This document shows, one piece after another, positions 15,903-24,591 of a stretch of 64,000 nt of DNA. How positions within the stretch are numbered: the first letter of the stretch is position 1; each line of letters begins with the position of its first letter. The notes beneath the pieces are model-generated. The model had not been told where the DNA came from. It saw only the letters and a list, made by a program, of their open reading frames with translations, and made no database searches. Source of the stretch: Desulfopila sp. IMCC35008 (GTDB lineage Bacteria; Desulfobacterota; Desulfobulbia; Desulfobulbales; Desulfocapsaceae); assembly GCF_010646885.2 (NCBI RefSeq), contig NZ_CP050700.1:3250501-3314500 (forward strand), read 5' to 3'. Made by a program: the position numbers and the translations under genes.

Positions 15903-18407
15903 CTATTCTGGCTCTGCCACCGGTATCCCCCAGATTTCTTCAGAATACTCCTTAATCGTCCTGTCAGTGGAGAACTTCCCCATCCGTGCCACATTCAGAA
16001 TAGCCATCCGGTGCCAGCGATTGGTATCGCTAAACAGTCCGGCGACCTCGTTCTGGCACTCGATATACGATTCGAGGTCCATCATCAGCAGATACTGATC
16101 GTGCTGGTCCATAAGGGAATCCACCAGTGGCTTAAACAGCTGTTTATCCCCTCTGCTGAAAGCACCGCTGCTAATCGACTCGATAATCTCCCGGATATCC
16201 TCGTTCTGCTGGCAGACCTGATGCGGTGTCCGGCTGGGATTGAGACGTTCAAATTCCGCCTCCTGAGCCGTCATACCAAAGAGGAAGAAATTTTCTTCAC
16301 CCACCTCTTCGCGGATCTCGATATTGGCCCCATCCAGGGTACCGATGGTGAGTGCACCATTAAGTGAAAACTTCATATTACCGGTTCCGGACGCTTCCGT
16401 TCCCGCTGTCGATATCTGCTCGGAGAGATCTGCTGCCGGCATGATAATCTCAGCCTGGGATACGTTATAGTTGGGCAGGAAAACCACCTTGAGGCGATCA
16501 CCGATCCGTGGATCATTGTTGACCACTTCACCGATCGAGGTAATCAGCTTGATAATAAGTTTCGCCCGCCAGTAGGAAGGTGCTGCTTTACCGGCGAAGA
16601 CCGCGGTGCGAGGTGGAATATCCTCACCGGGATTTCTTAACATCCGTTTATACAGGTAGATGAGATGCAAGGCATTCAATAATTGCCTTTTATACTCATG
16701 AATCCTTTTTACCTGCACATCGAACATGGAATCGGGATCTACCTCGACCCCCACTCTCTTACTGATATAATCGGCCAACTGTATCTTGTTATCCCTCTTG
16801 ATTTCGATCCAGCGCTTGACGAACTTTTTATCGTCGACAAATTTCTCGAGCTTATGTAATTCATCAAGGTCGGTGATCCAGTTAAAGCCGAGATGGCTGC
16901 TGATATGATCAGCCAATTCGGGATTGGCCTGGAGCAGCCACCGACGAGGAGTTATGCCATTGGTCTTGGAGTTGAATTTTCCCGGATAGTACTCATGGAA
17001 ATCCTGAAAGATCCGGGTCTTCAAGAGCTCAGTGTGCAGGGCTGCCACGCCGTTAACAGAATGACTGCCGATAATGCCAAGATGGGCCATACGCACTTTT
17101 TTAACCGGCTTTTCCTCTATGATGGAAAGTTTCTCCAGTTTCTGTATGTCATTCGGATACCTCTCGGCCAGTTCTTCGAGGAACCGGTGATTAATCTCGT
17201 AGATAATCTGCAGATGCCTTGGCAGCACTTTTCCCATCAGCTCCACGCTCCATTTCTCCAGCGCCTCGGGCATCAGGGTATGATTCGTATAGGCAAAGGT
17301 CTTGACCGTGATATCCCAGGCTTTCTCCCAGCCGATTCCCTCGATATCAAGCAACAACCGCATCAGCTCGGGTATGGCGATGGCCGGATGGGTATCGTTG
17401 AGCTGCACGGCTACCCTGTCGGGAAACAGGTCAAAGGTATCATGTTTTTTGGTGTACCTTCGCATGATATCCTGGAATGTAGCAGCAACGAAAAAGTACT
17501 GCTGTTTGAGCCGCAGCTCCTGACCGGCATAGTTGTGATCCGGAGGATAGAGGACCTTTGAGATCGTCTCCGAGCTCACTTTCGATTCCACAGCACCGAT
17601 ATAATCGCCTTTGCTGAAATCGGAGAGATCCAGCTCCCTTGAGGCCCTGGCAGTCCATAAGCGCATATTGATAACGTGATCATTCTTGAAACCCGGTATC
17701 AACATATCGCTCGGCATGGCCATCACCTCCTTGGTGTTGACCCATTTGGCCCGATAATTACCCGACTCATCCTGGTAGGTGGTAACATTCCCGTAGAAAT
17801 GAACAGGAAAAACCGGCATACGCCTGTCAAAACCCCAGGGAGAACCATACCGCAGCCAGTTGTCAGGTGCCTCCACCTGATGGCCGTCTATCAACTGCTG
17901 ATTAAAAAGTCCGTATTCATATTTGATACCATAGCCATACGCCGGAATCTTGAGAGTCGCAATTGAATCCATAAAACAGGCAGCCAACCTGCCCAGACCA
18001 CCATTACCAAGTCCTGCATCTTCTTCCTTATCGCAGATCTCACTCAATTCATAACCAAGTTCGGCCAGAGCACCTTTCACATCTTCCACCAGCCCAAGGT
18101 TGATAATGGAGTTGAGCAACGAACGCCCGATAAGGAACTCAAGGGACAGATAGTAGACCCTCTTCTTTCGTTTGGCATAAAAGGTCTTCTGGGTTGCGAT
18201 CCATTTTTCCACCATGATATCGCGCATGGTATAGGCAAGGGCCCTGCAGATATCCGGAGGCCCTGAGCGTTCCGGATCCCTGCCCTGAAAACTGAGAAGA
18301 TGATGGATTATGTTTTCTCTTATTACTTCACTGTTTTTATCAGCTTTTGCCTGAGTTCCTTTTTTCTTCAGTCCGTTTTTCGAAACAACTTTCTTCTGTA
18401 CCTTCAT
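15903..18407 (-). CDS. glgP: Glycogen/starch phosphorylase
   Basis: PLP-dependent phosphorolysis of alpha-1,4-glucan to glucose 1-phosphate, a cytoplasmic storage-polymer enzyme. The 834 residues have the usual GT35 order: KKRVYYLSLEFLIGRSL near residue 80, GLGNGGLGRLAACFMDS near 130, QLNDTHPAIAIPELMRLL near 345, and the PLP motif EASGTGNMKFSLNGALTIGT near 680, whose lysine binds the cofactor. The start is set at 18407 because GGGAGGGC lies just upstream. The open frame continues to 18524 without a ribosome site. A Lys-rich N-terminal extension (residues 1-30) precedes the conserved part. Glucose 1-phosphate could feed the sucrose genes at 25.7-30.6 kb. Confidence 0.96.
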   Translation of the reverse strand: MKVQKKVVSKNGLKKKGTQAKADKNSEVIRENIIHHLLSFQGRDPERSGPPDICRALAYTMRDIMVEKWIATQKTFYAKRKKRVYYLSLEFLIGRSLLNSIINLGLVEDVKGALAELGYELSEICDKEEDAGLGNGGLGRLAACFMDSIATLKIPAYGYGIKYEYGLFNQQLIDGHQVEAPDNWLRYGSPWGFDRRMPVFPVHFYGNVTTYQDESGNYRAKWVNTKEVMAMPSDMLIPGFKNDHVINMRLWTARASRELDLSDFSKGDYIGAVESKVSSETISKVLYPPDHNYAGQELRLKQQYFFVAATFQDIMRRYTKKHDTFDLFPDRVAVQLNDTHPAIAIPELMRLLLDIEGIGWEKAWDITVKTFAYTNHTLMPEALEKWSVELMGKVLPRHLQIIYEINHRFLEELAERYPNDIQKLEKLSIIEEKPVKKVRMAHLGIIGSHSVNGVAALHTELLKTRIFQDFHEYYPGKFNSKTNGITPRRWLLQANPELADHISSHLGFNWITDLDELHKLEKFVDDKKFVKRWIEIKRDNKIQLADYISKRVGVEVDPDSMFDVQVKRIHEYKRQLLNALHLIYLYKRMLRNPGEDIPPRTAVFAGKAAPSYWRAKLIIKLITSIGEVVNNDPRIGDRLKVVFLPNYNVSQAEIIMPAADLSEQISTAGTEASGTGNMKFSLNGALTIGTLDGANIEIREEVGEENFFLFGMTAQEAEFERLNPSRTPHQVCQQNEDIREIIESISSGAFSRGDKQLFKPLVDSLMDQHDQYLLMMDLESYIECQNEVAGLFSDTNRWHRMAILNVARMGKFSTDRTIKEYSEEIWGIPVAEPE

Positions 18408-18635
18408 AATGCCCTCCCGGCATAATATCGCCCTGGCAGCACTAATAGAGCTGCCGGCCTGCCAAATAGTATAGAGTGAAGCGGGTACCTGCGGAACGTG
18501 ATGAAGCCATCCTCCGGCTCCCATCTTTTCATGATTATATCAATAGTAATGCACCCTGGACGACTATCTACCTTCTTTATATCGTATTGTGCAAAAAAAA
18601 AAGAGTACACCCTGTCATTTTTCACCTTATCCCGT

Positions 18636-18650
18636 TGAGAATGATTGTCA
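18636..18650. promoter_or_regulatory. Fur-box-like operator
   Basis: TGAGAATGATTGTCA matches the 7-1-7 Fur inverted repeat (TGATAATnATTATCA) at 13 of 15 positions including the outer TGA/TCA and inner AAT/ATT. It lies 174 bp before the TPR gene of the sulfur cluster. Iron control is an inference from the motif only. Confidence 0.45.
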
Positions 18651-18655
18651 CATAG

Positions 18656-18670
18656 TACCACGGTGTGGTA
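18656..18670. promoter_or_regulatory. 15-bp palindrome upstream of the sulfur cluster
   Basis: TACCAC-GGT-GTGGTA, a perfect inverted repeat, lies 6 bp after the Fur-like site. This is a typical size and form for a dimeric repressor or activator site. No regulator can be named. Confidence 0.4.
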
Positions 18671-18809
18671 TATGGTAATTTTATTTGACCACACATCATT
18701 CAGGTTAGCCTTTTTTAAAAAAAGTCTTACTATTTTCAAGGTTGCAGGAAAATGTGATCAACAGTGCACAAATACATCAATCATCTCTACAACTCAGGCA
18801 GGAGCATGC

Positions 18810-19421
18810 ATGGCCAACAAAATTGAACAAAAACAAAGCAGTACTCCAATCCTTGGGTACCTTATCGTCTTTATTATCGGCTTTGTCTGCGGCATCGGTT
18901 TCGCTGCATATAAACTCGACTCTGGCTCAACTTCAGCACCCGATGGACATACTACCGAACAACATGCGGCCGAAAACGCCTCTGCTATAGAAAACCTTGA
19001 AGCAGAAGTAACGGGTAACCCTGAAAATTTCAAGGCCTGGGTACAACTCGGTCATCTCTATTACGACTCTGACCAGTTTGACAAGGCAATTAGTGCCTAT
19101 ACCACTTCCCTCAAGTACCATTCCGGTGATGCCAACCTGCTCACCGACCTTGGAACAATGTATCGGCGCACCCAGCAGCCTGAAAAAGCACTTGAGTGGT
19201 ATAAAAAGGCCAAGGCGATGGATCCCGGTCATCTGCCCTCCCGCTTGAACGAAGGAATCGTTAAATATTACGACCTTGCCGATACTGAAGGAGCCATAGC
19301 AAGCTGGGAAGAGCTGCTCAGGATAGACCCGGAAGCAAGAAGCCAGAATGGTGAGAAAATACGCGATTTCGTCGACCATATAAAAGCAGATTTCGCAAAG
19401 CAACAGGCGGACCAGCAGTAG
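18810..19421 (+). CDS. Membrane-anchored TPR protein (CcmH/NrfG-like)
   Basis: A 203-residue protein with one N-terminal membrane helix (about 13-33, GYLIVFIIGFVCGIGFAAY) and a periplasmic part with about three tetratricopeptide repeats (about 70-190; AWVQLGHLYYDSDQFDKAIS, LLTDLGTMYRRTQQPEKALE). TPR domains bind partner proteins; the resemblance is to NrfG/CcmH-type assembly factors, but no cytochrome genes are nearby. The start at 18810 follows GGAG; the frame runs upstream to 18645 without a signal. It is 49 bp before metY, so may be co-transcribed with the sulfur genes. Confidence 0.8.
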   Translation: MANKIEQKQSSTPILGYLIVFIIGFVCGIGFAAYKLDSGSTSAPDGHTTEQHAAENASAIENLEAEVTGNPENFKAWVQLGHLYYDSDQFDKAISAYTTSLKYHSGDANLLTDLGTMYRRTQQPEKALEWYKKAKAMDPGHLPSRLNEGIVKYYDLADTEGAIASWEELLRIDPEARSQNGEKIRDFVDHIKADFAKQQADQQ

Positions 19422-19470
19422 GAGTAACCCTCCTCCCTGACGATACAAAACCAGATTGAAGGATACATAT

Positions 19471-20748
19471 ATGAAACTGGAAACACTTGCAATTCATGCG
19501 GGATACACACCTGAACAGGAAGGTCACTCCTGCGCCGTACCTGTTTATCGTACCAGTGCCTATCAATTCAACTCGACAGAACACGCGGCAAACCTTTTCG
19601 CCCTCAAAGAGTTGGGAAATATCTACAGCCGGATAAGCAATCCCACACAGGACGTGCTTGAGCAGCGAATGGCGCAACTAGAAGGTGGCAAAGCCGCTCT
19701 TGCACTCTCTTCCGGCACATCTGCAATTTTCTATACAATAATAAATATCTGCGAACACGGTGATGAAGTTGTGGCCGCTCACAACCTGTACGGCGGCACC
19801 TATGCCCAGTTCAACTCCATCCTGCCCCAACTTGGCATTACTGTCCGGTTTGTGGATCCAACCGATCCGGAAAATTTCGCTAAGGCCATAAACGACAAAA
19901 CCAGAGCCATCTACTGCGAAACACTCGGCAACCCGGCACTTAACATGACCGACCTCGACGCCGTTGCTGCCATTGCTCAAAAGGCGCAACTACCGTTTAT
20001 TGTCGATTCCACGTTCACCCCGCCCAGCATGCTTCGCCCCATTGAGTACGGTGCGGATATCGTTATTCATTCACTCACAAAATGGCTGGGTGGACATGGC
20101 ACAGGGCTTGGCGGCATTGTTATCGATGCCGGAAACTTTGACTGGACCAATCCGAAATTCAGTCTCTACAACGTCCCGGACGACTCCTACCACGGCCTGC
20201 GTTATGCTCATGATCTCGGAGAATTGAACCCCGTGGCTTTTGCCCTGCGCATGCGATTGGTACCCTTGCGGAATCTCGGCGCCTGCATCACCCCCGACAA
20301 CAGCTGGATGTTCCTCCAGGGAATCGAGACCCTGGCGCTCAGGGTGGAGCGTCACTCAGAGAACGGCCTGGCAGTGGCCAGGCATCTCCAGGCCCATCCG
20401 GATGTCGACTGGGTGAACTACCCAGGCCTTGAAGGCTCCCCCGGACATGAGGCTGCTGCTAAATATCTGCAAAACGGATTTGGCGGCATGGTCTCATTCG
20501 GTATCCGCGGAGGTCGTGAGGCGGGTCAGAAATTTATTGAGAACCTGCAGATTTTCAGTCATGTGGCCAATGTCGGTGATGCCAAATCCCTTGCCATTCA
20601 TCCAGCAACGACAACCCATTCCCAGCTCTCCCCCGAACAGCTCGAATCAAGCGGCATTTCGGATGAGTTGATCCGGCTGTCGATTGGCATTGAACATATT
20701 GACGATATTGTTGCCGACCTGGACCAGGCGATAAAAAACGCACATTAA
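19471..20748 (+). CDS. metY: O-acetylhomoserine sulfhydrylase (homocysteine synthase)
   Basis: PLP enzyme joining O-acetylhomoserine and sulfide to make homocysteine. The 425-residue chain starts MKLETLAIHAGY; the ATG at 19471 follows GAAGGA, whereas the frame's upstream TTG (19456) is not needed. The PLP-binding lysine lies in HSLTKWLGGHGTGLGG (about residue 204); SSGTSAIFYTI near 85 and the FTPP/LRPIEYGADIV segments are standard for the Cys/Met metabolism PLP family, and the long form above 420 residues is typical of MetY. It directly precedes metX, which makes its substrate, 17 bp downstream. Confidence 0.95.
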   Translation: MKLETLAIHAGYTPEQEGHSCAVPVYRTSAYQFNSTEHAANLFALKELGNIYSRISNPTQDVLEQRMAQLEGGKAALALSSGTSAIFYTIINICEHGDEVVAAHNLYGGTYAQFNSILPQLGITVRFVDPTDPENFAKAINDKTRAIYCETLGNPALNMTDLDAVAAIAQKAQLPFIVDSTFTPPSMLRPIEYGADIVIHSLTKWLGGHGTGLGGIVIDAGNFDWTNPKFSLYNVPDDSYHGLRYAHDLGELNPVAFALRMRLVPLRNLGACITPDNSWMFLQGIETLALRVERHSENGLAVARHLQAHPDVDWVNYPGLEGSPGHEAAAKYLQNGFGGMVSFGIRGGREAGQKFIENLQIFSHVANVGDAKSLAIHPATTTHSQLSPEQLESSGISDELIRLSIGIEHIDDIVADLDQAIKNAH

Positions 20749-20765
20749 TATTTTGTATTCTATTT

Positions 20766-21926
20766 ATGAGCCAGCCTGCAGATAACACAACCACTCCCGC
20801 CGATTCAGCGGGAGTGGTCCATCGGCAAATCATAGAACTTGCTGCCCCCCCCCGGCAGATGGTGCTCGAAAGCGGAGCGAAACTCGGCCCGATAGAGATT
20901 GCATTTGAGACCTGGGGCACCTTAAACGAAACGAAGGATAACGCCATCCTGATCGCCCATGCCTTCACCGGCGATGCCCATGCCGCGGGCTACTATGAAG
21001 ACGAGCCGGATAAACAGGGCTGGTGGGATTTCATGATAGGTCCGGGCAAAGGGATCGACACGAATCACTATTTCGTGATCTGTATTAACATCCTGGGAAG
21101 CTGCATGGGTACCACCGGTCCCAGCTCCACGAATCCAGATACGGGAAAGCCCTTCGGGCTCGATTTCCCTATGGTAACCATCGGGGACATGGTTGAGGCC
21201 CAAAAGATGGTACTCGACCATCTCGGTATAAAATCTCTGCATTCTGTCATCGGCGGTTCCGTGGGGGGGATGCAGGTCCTTGAGTGGTGTGTTCGTTATC
21301 CGGAGATGATTCGGTCCGCAATACCCATCGCCACTACCATGCGACACTCGGCCCTGGCCATTGCCTTTAATGAAATTGCCAGGCAGGCGATAATGGCAGA
21401 CCCGAACTGGCAACAGGGGAATTACTATAATGACTCCAAACCTGATTTAGGGCTTGCCGTAGCACGTATGGTTGGCCATGTCACCTACCTCTCTGATGAT
21501 GCAATGCGCCGTAAATTTGGCCGCAGGCTGCAGGATAAAAACGACTTTTCCTACGACTTCGGGGTTGATTTCCAGGTGGAGAGTTACCTGCGCCACCAGG
21601 GTACCAAGTTTGTCCAGCGTTTCGATGCCAACTCCATGCTGTACATCACCAAGGCGGCCGATTATTTCGACTTAAAGGATCGCATTACAGAAGACCGATG
21701 CGTGAGAGAACTCGAAAATTCAAGATCAAAATTCCTTGTTATCTCATATAGTTCAGACTGGCTCTATCCGACCTACCAAGCCAAAGAGCTGGTGCAGACT
21801 CTGAAACGCTCCGGTCAGGATGTAAGTTTTTGTGAGATAGAAGCCGATTGCGGACACGACGCCTTTCTCATACCCGACAAGAGATTAACCGACCTGATAG
21901 GAGGGTTTCTGCATGGTATCAATTGA
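20766..21926 (+). CDS. metX: Homoserine O-acetyltransferase
   Basis: Acetyl-CoA-dependent activation of homoserine, the step before MetY. An alpha/beta hydrolase fold of 386 residues: LIAHAFTGDAHAAGYY near residue 65, oxyanion region GSCMGTTGPSSTNP near 117, nucleophile elbow GGSVGGMQVLEW (Ser about 164), the catalytic Asp in SDWLYP and the His in CGHDAFL near the C terminus. The start is taken as ATG 20766, though no clear ribosome site precedes it and a strong hairpin covers codons 9-18; a GTG at 20814 is the alternative. It overlaps metW by 14 bp, the usual metX-metW coupling. Confidence 0.95.
   Translation: MSQPADNTTTPADSAGVVHRQIIELAAPPRQMVLESGAKLGPIEIAFETWGTLNETKDNAILIAHAFTGDAHAAGYYEDEPDKQGWWDFMIGPGKGIDTNHYFVICINILGSCMGTTGPSSTNPDTGKPFGLDFPMVTIGDMVEAQKMVLDHLGIKSLHSVIGGSVGGMQVLEWCVRYPEMIRSAIPIATTMRHSALAIAFNEIARQAIMADPNWQQGNYYNDSKPDLGLAVARMVGHVTYLSDDAMRRKFGRRLQDKNDFSYDFGVDFQVESYLRHQGTKFVQRFDANSMLYITKAADYFDLKDRITEDRCVRELENSRSKFLVISYSSDWLYPTYQAKELVQTLKRSGQDVSFCEIEADCGHDAFLIPDKRLTDLIGGFLHGIN
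20791..20817 (+). promoter_or_regulatory. GC-rich hairpin over the metX start region
   Basis: CCACTCCCGC (20791-20800) pairs perfectly with GCGGGAGTGG (20808-20817) across a 7-base loop. It starts 25 bases after the annotated metX ATG and so lies inside or next to the ribosome footprint. It may lower metX translation, or act as a processing point between metY and metX. Confidence 0.5.
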
Positions 21927-22539
21927 TTCAGGTGCCATACGGTTCGACCTGCAGGTCATCGCCGACTGGATTGACCCCGGTAGCCGTGTGCTCGATCTTG
22001 GTTGCGGCCGGGGCGACCTGCTTGCCTGGCTGACAGCCAACAAACAGATTAACGGTACCGGTATTGAGATGGATAAGGATAAGGCTGCCCATTGCATCTC
22101 CCGGGGACTCTCCGTACTTCAGGGTGACCTGAACGAGGAGGTGGAAGACTACCCGGACAAGAGTTTCGATTACGTTATACTCAGCCAGACCCTGCAACAG
22201 ATCTTCGAACCAGCCCGCCTTTTGTACTCGCTTTCCCGTATCGGCAGAAGGGTTATCGTCAGTTTTCCCAATTTCAGCCACTACACTATCCGACTGCAGC
22301 TGCTGCTCAATGGGGTTGCCCCCAAGAACGACCAGCTCCCATACTCCTGGTACGACACCCCGAATATCAGGGTCATCACCCTATCGGATTTCAAGAAATT
22401 CGCCCGTGATGTCGGTTACACCATAGTCAAGGAGATTGCTATCAACACCGACAGTGCTAATAGTGGTGGTAATATTGTTCACAATTTCACTAATCTGCGG
22501 GCGACATACGGAATCTTCGTTATCGAAAAAAAAGATTAA
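21913..22539 (+). CDS. metW: Methionine biosynthesis protein MetW
   Basis: A 208-residue class I methyltransferase-fold protein with the SAM-binding loop VLDLGCGRGDLLAWL (about residues 24-38) and later motifs FDYVILSQTLQQ and RVIVSFPNFSHY. MetW pairs with MetX in many proteobacteria and is needed for full homoserine acetyltransferase activity; its own chemistry is not established. It starts inside the last codons of metX (14-bp overlap), which supports one functional unit. Confidence 0.95.
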   Translation: MVSIDSGAIRFDLQVIADWIDPGSRVLDLGCGRGDLLAWLTANKQINGTGIEMDKDKAAHCISRGLSVLQGDLNEEVEDYPDKSFDYVILSQTLQQIFEPARLLYSLSRIGRRVIVSFPNFSHYTIRLQLLLNGVAPKNDQLPYSWYDTPNIRVITLSDFKKFARDVGYTIVKEIAINTDSANSGGNIVHNFTNLRATYGIFVIEKKD

Positions 22540-22566
22540 CCCGCATTTCCCGGATAACTTACGATT

Positions 22567-23541
22567 ATGCAAACTAAAATTTCATCGGTAGAGAACTCAC
22601 TTTCGGCCCTCTGCGATCATGTCCATCACTCTTCCACATCCCACCATGACAAGGTGCCGATGGTGGTCAAGAAATTACTTAACTCGTGGAAGGCAAAAGA
22701 ATGTTACGATCATATCAGTCCGGTTTCCATTCCCTCCCACGAAAAGATTATCGATATCGTCTGCCAGACACGACGCATTCTGTTCCCCGGGTATTTCACC
22801 ACCACCCAACTCCATGCCTCAAACCTCGAGTACTGTATTGGCAAGGAGACAACTGACCTCTACGATAAACTTTCCGAGCAAATCACCATGGCCATCCGCC
22901 ACGACTGCCGTCGCAACGGGTTGCCGTGTACCAACTGCGAGCAAAAAAGCCACCAGATAGCATTTAAGTTTATCGAAAAATTGCCGGAAGTTGCCTCCAT
23001 CCTTGCTTCAGATATCCGGTCGACCCTGGACGGAGACCCGGCCACAGAAAATCCGGATGAGGTGATATTCAGCTATCCCGGCCTCCTGGCAACTTCAATC
23101 TTCCGGTTGGCCCACGAACTTTTTCTGCTTAAGGTACCGATCATTCCCCGCATCATGACAGAATATGCCCACAGTCAGACAGGTATCGACATCCATCCGG
23201 GTGCTACCTGCGGACCGGGTCTCTTTATCGATCACGGTACAGGAGTTGTTATCGGCGAGACAACCATTATCGGTAACAACGTACGATTATACCAGGGTGT
23301 CACCCTCGGTGCCCTCTCTCTCCCCCGTGATGCCGGCGAAAAACTGAGGCACACCAAACGACACCCGACCATTGAAGATGATGTTATTGTCTATTCCAAT
23401 ACAACTATTCTTGGCGGGGACACAGTAATAGGTGCCCGTTCCATCATCGGCGGTAATATCTGGCTCACAGAGAGCGTAGCCCCGGATACCCGGGTATTGC
23501 TCAAACGTCCGGAACTTATCTATTCCAATTCAGTTAAGTAA
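22567..23541 (+). CDS. cysE: Serine O-acetyltransferase
   Basis: Makes O-acetylserine from serine and acetyl-CoA, the acceptor for cysteine synthase encoded next. The 324-residue protein has a helical N-terminal domain (about 1-190) and a C-terminal left-handed beta helix of hexapeptide repeats (about 200-310; GIDIHPGATCGPGLFIDHGT, VVIGETTIIGNNVRLYQG), with the DIHPGA and DHGTGVVIG catalytic/acetyl-CoA segments. The long N terminus fits the EpsC/plant-like subgroup better than E. coli CysE. It lies 27 bp after metW and 23 bp before cysK. Confidence 0.94.
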   Translation: MQTKISSVENSLSALCDHVHHSSTSHHDKVPMVVKKLLNSWKAKECYDHISPVSIPSHEKIIDIVCQTRRILFPGYFTTTQLHASNLEYCIGKETTDLYDKLSEQITMAIRHDCRRNGLPCTNCEQKSHQIAFKFIEKLPEVASILASDIRSTLDGDPATENPDEVIFSYPGLLATSIFRLAHELFLLKVPIIPRIMTEYAHSQTGIDIHPGATCGPGLFIDHGTGVVIGETTIIGNNVRLYQGVTLGALSLPRDAGEKLRHTKRHPTIEDDVIVYSNTTILGGDTVIGARSIIGGNIWLTESVAPDTRVLLKRPELIYSNSVK

Positions 23542-23564
23542 TAATTTCAACCACAGGATAAACA

Positions 23565-24485
23565 ATGACTGCCAGATTGTTTGAAACCATAGGCAATACC
23601 CCTCTTATCTCCCTCGACAATTTTGGCGCCGGATGCGGTGCAACCCTGATCGGAAAACAGGAATCAAGAAATCCGCTCGGCAGTGTCAAGTGCCGGATTG
23701 CAGCCGCCATGATTGAGGCTGCTGAAAAAGACGGGATTCTTGGAAAAAGAACGACTGTCGTCGAACCGACCAGTGGCAATACAGGTCTTGGACTCGCATT
23801 TATCTGTGCCGCAAAACAGATTCGTTTGATCCTTACCATGCCGGAATCGATGTCCATTGAAAGGCGTAAACTGCTTAAACACCTGGGGGCAGAACTCATC
23901 CTCACCCCGGCACCAAAAGGAATGAACGGAGCAATCGAGGAGGCGCGCAGGATAACAGAGTCTATTGAGGACAGTTTTATGCCGAACCAATTCTCAAACC
24001 CTGCCTGTGTAACAATTCACAGGAAGACAACAGCAGAAGAGATTTGGCGGGACACCAAGGGTACCATCGACATATTTGTTGCCGGTGTAGGCACGGGCGG
24101 GACCATTACCGGCTGCTCGGAACGCCTCAAGGAACTGAACCCCAATCTGTATACCATTGCCGTGGAGCCCGAAGCGTCACCTGTACTTTCCGGAGGTAAG
24201 CCGGGACCACACCCTATCCAGGGGATTGGCCCAGGGTTCATACCGGACATCCTCAACCTTGAGGTAGTCGATGAAATCGTTACCATCGATGGGGACAGCG
24301 CCTTCAATACGGCAAGGGAACTGGCCCGCACAGAGGGAATTCTCTGCGGAATTTCCAGCGGGGCAGCAGCTCATGTTGCACGCGAGATTGCCAAAGAGGA
24401 AAAAAATGCGGGTAAAACCATTGTTTTCATCATCCCTGACACAGGTGAAAGGTACCTCTCGACCCCCCTGTTGAATGAGGAGTAG
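23565..24485 (+). CDS. cysK: Cysteine synthase (O-acetylserine sulfhydrylase)
   Basis: PLP enzyme making cysteine from O-acetylserine and sulfide. In 306 residues: the cofactor lysine in NPLGSVKCRIA (about residue 44), the substrate loop TSGNTGLGLAF (about 70-80), the phosphate-binding GVGTGGTITG (about 173-182) and the ISSGAAAHVA segment near the C terminus. Standard length and order. Partner of the upstream cysE, with which it probably forms the cysteine synthase complex. A regulator gene follows after 106 bp. Confidence 0.96.
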   Translation: MTARLFETIGNTPLISLDNFGAGCGATLIGKQESRNPLGSVKCRIAAAMIEAAEKDGILGKRTTVVEPTSGNTGLGLAFICAAKQIRLILTMPESMSIERRKLLKHLGAELILTPAPKGMNGAIEEARRITESIEDSFMPNQFSNPACVTIHRKTTAEEIWRDTKGTIDIFVAGVGTGGTITGCSERLKELNPNLYTIAVEPEASPVLSGGKPGPHPIQGIGPGFIPDILNLEVVDEIVTIDGDSAFNTARELARTEGILCGISSGAAAHVAREIAKEEKNAGKTIVFIIPDTGERYLSTPLLNEE

Positions 24486-24514
24486 GAAAGATATGGAAAT
24501 CTTATGCAGGTACT

Positions 24515-24534
24515 GGAATTACACTGGTAATTCC
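24515..24534. repeat. Hairpin between cysK and the LysR gene
   Basis: GGAATTAC-ACTG-GTAATTCC, a perfect 8-bp stem, 30 bp past the cysK stop and 58 bp before the putative regulator start. It may be an mRNA hairpin or an operator. A second small palindrome, TTTCATGAAA (24554-24563), lies between it and the gene. Confidence 0.4.
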
Positions 24535-24591
24535 TATAACTTCGTATTATGATTTCATGAAATTTCACTACATCCATGGGGGGACGTAACC

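Larger units (their letters stand above)
18408..18809. other. Divergent regulatory region between glgP and the sulfur cluster
   Basis: This 402-bp spacer is AT-rich, with a 10-11 base A run near 18592. It carries a Fur-box-like sequence (18636-18650) and a 15-bp palindrome (18656-18670), both listed separately. No gene is supported. Confidence 0.5.
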
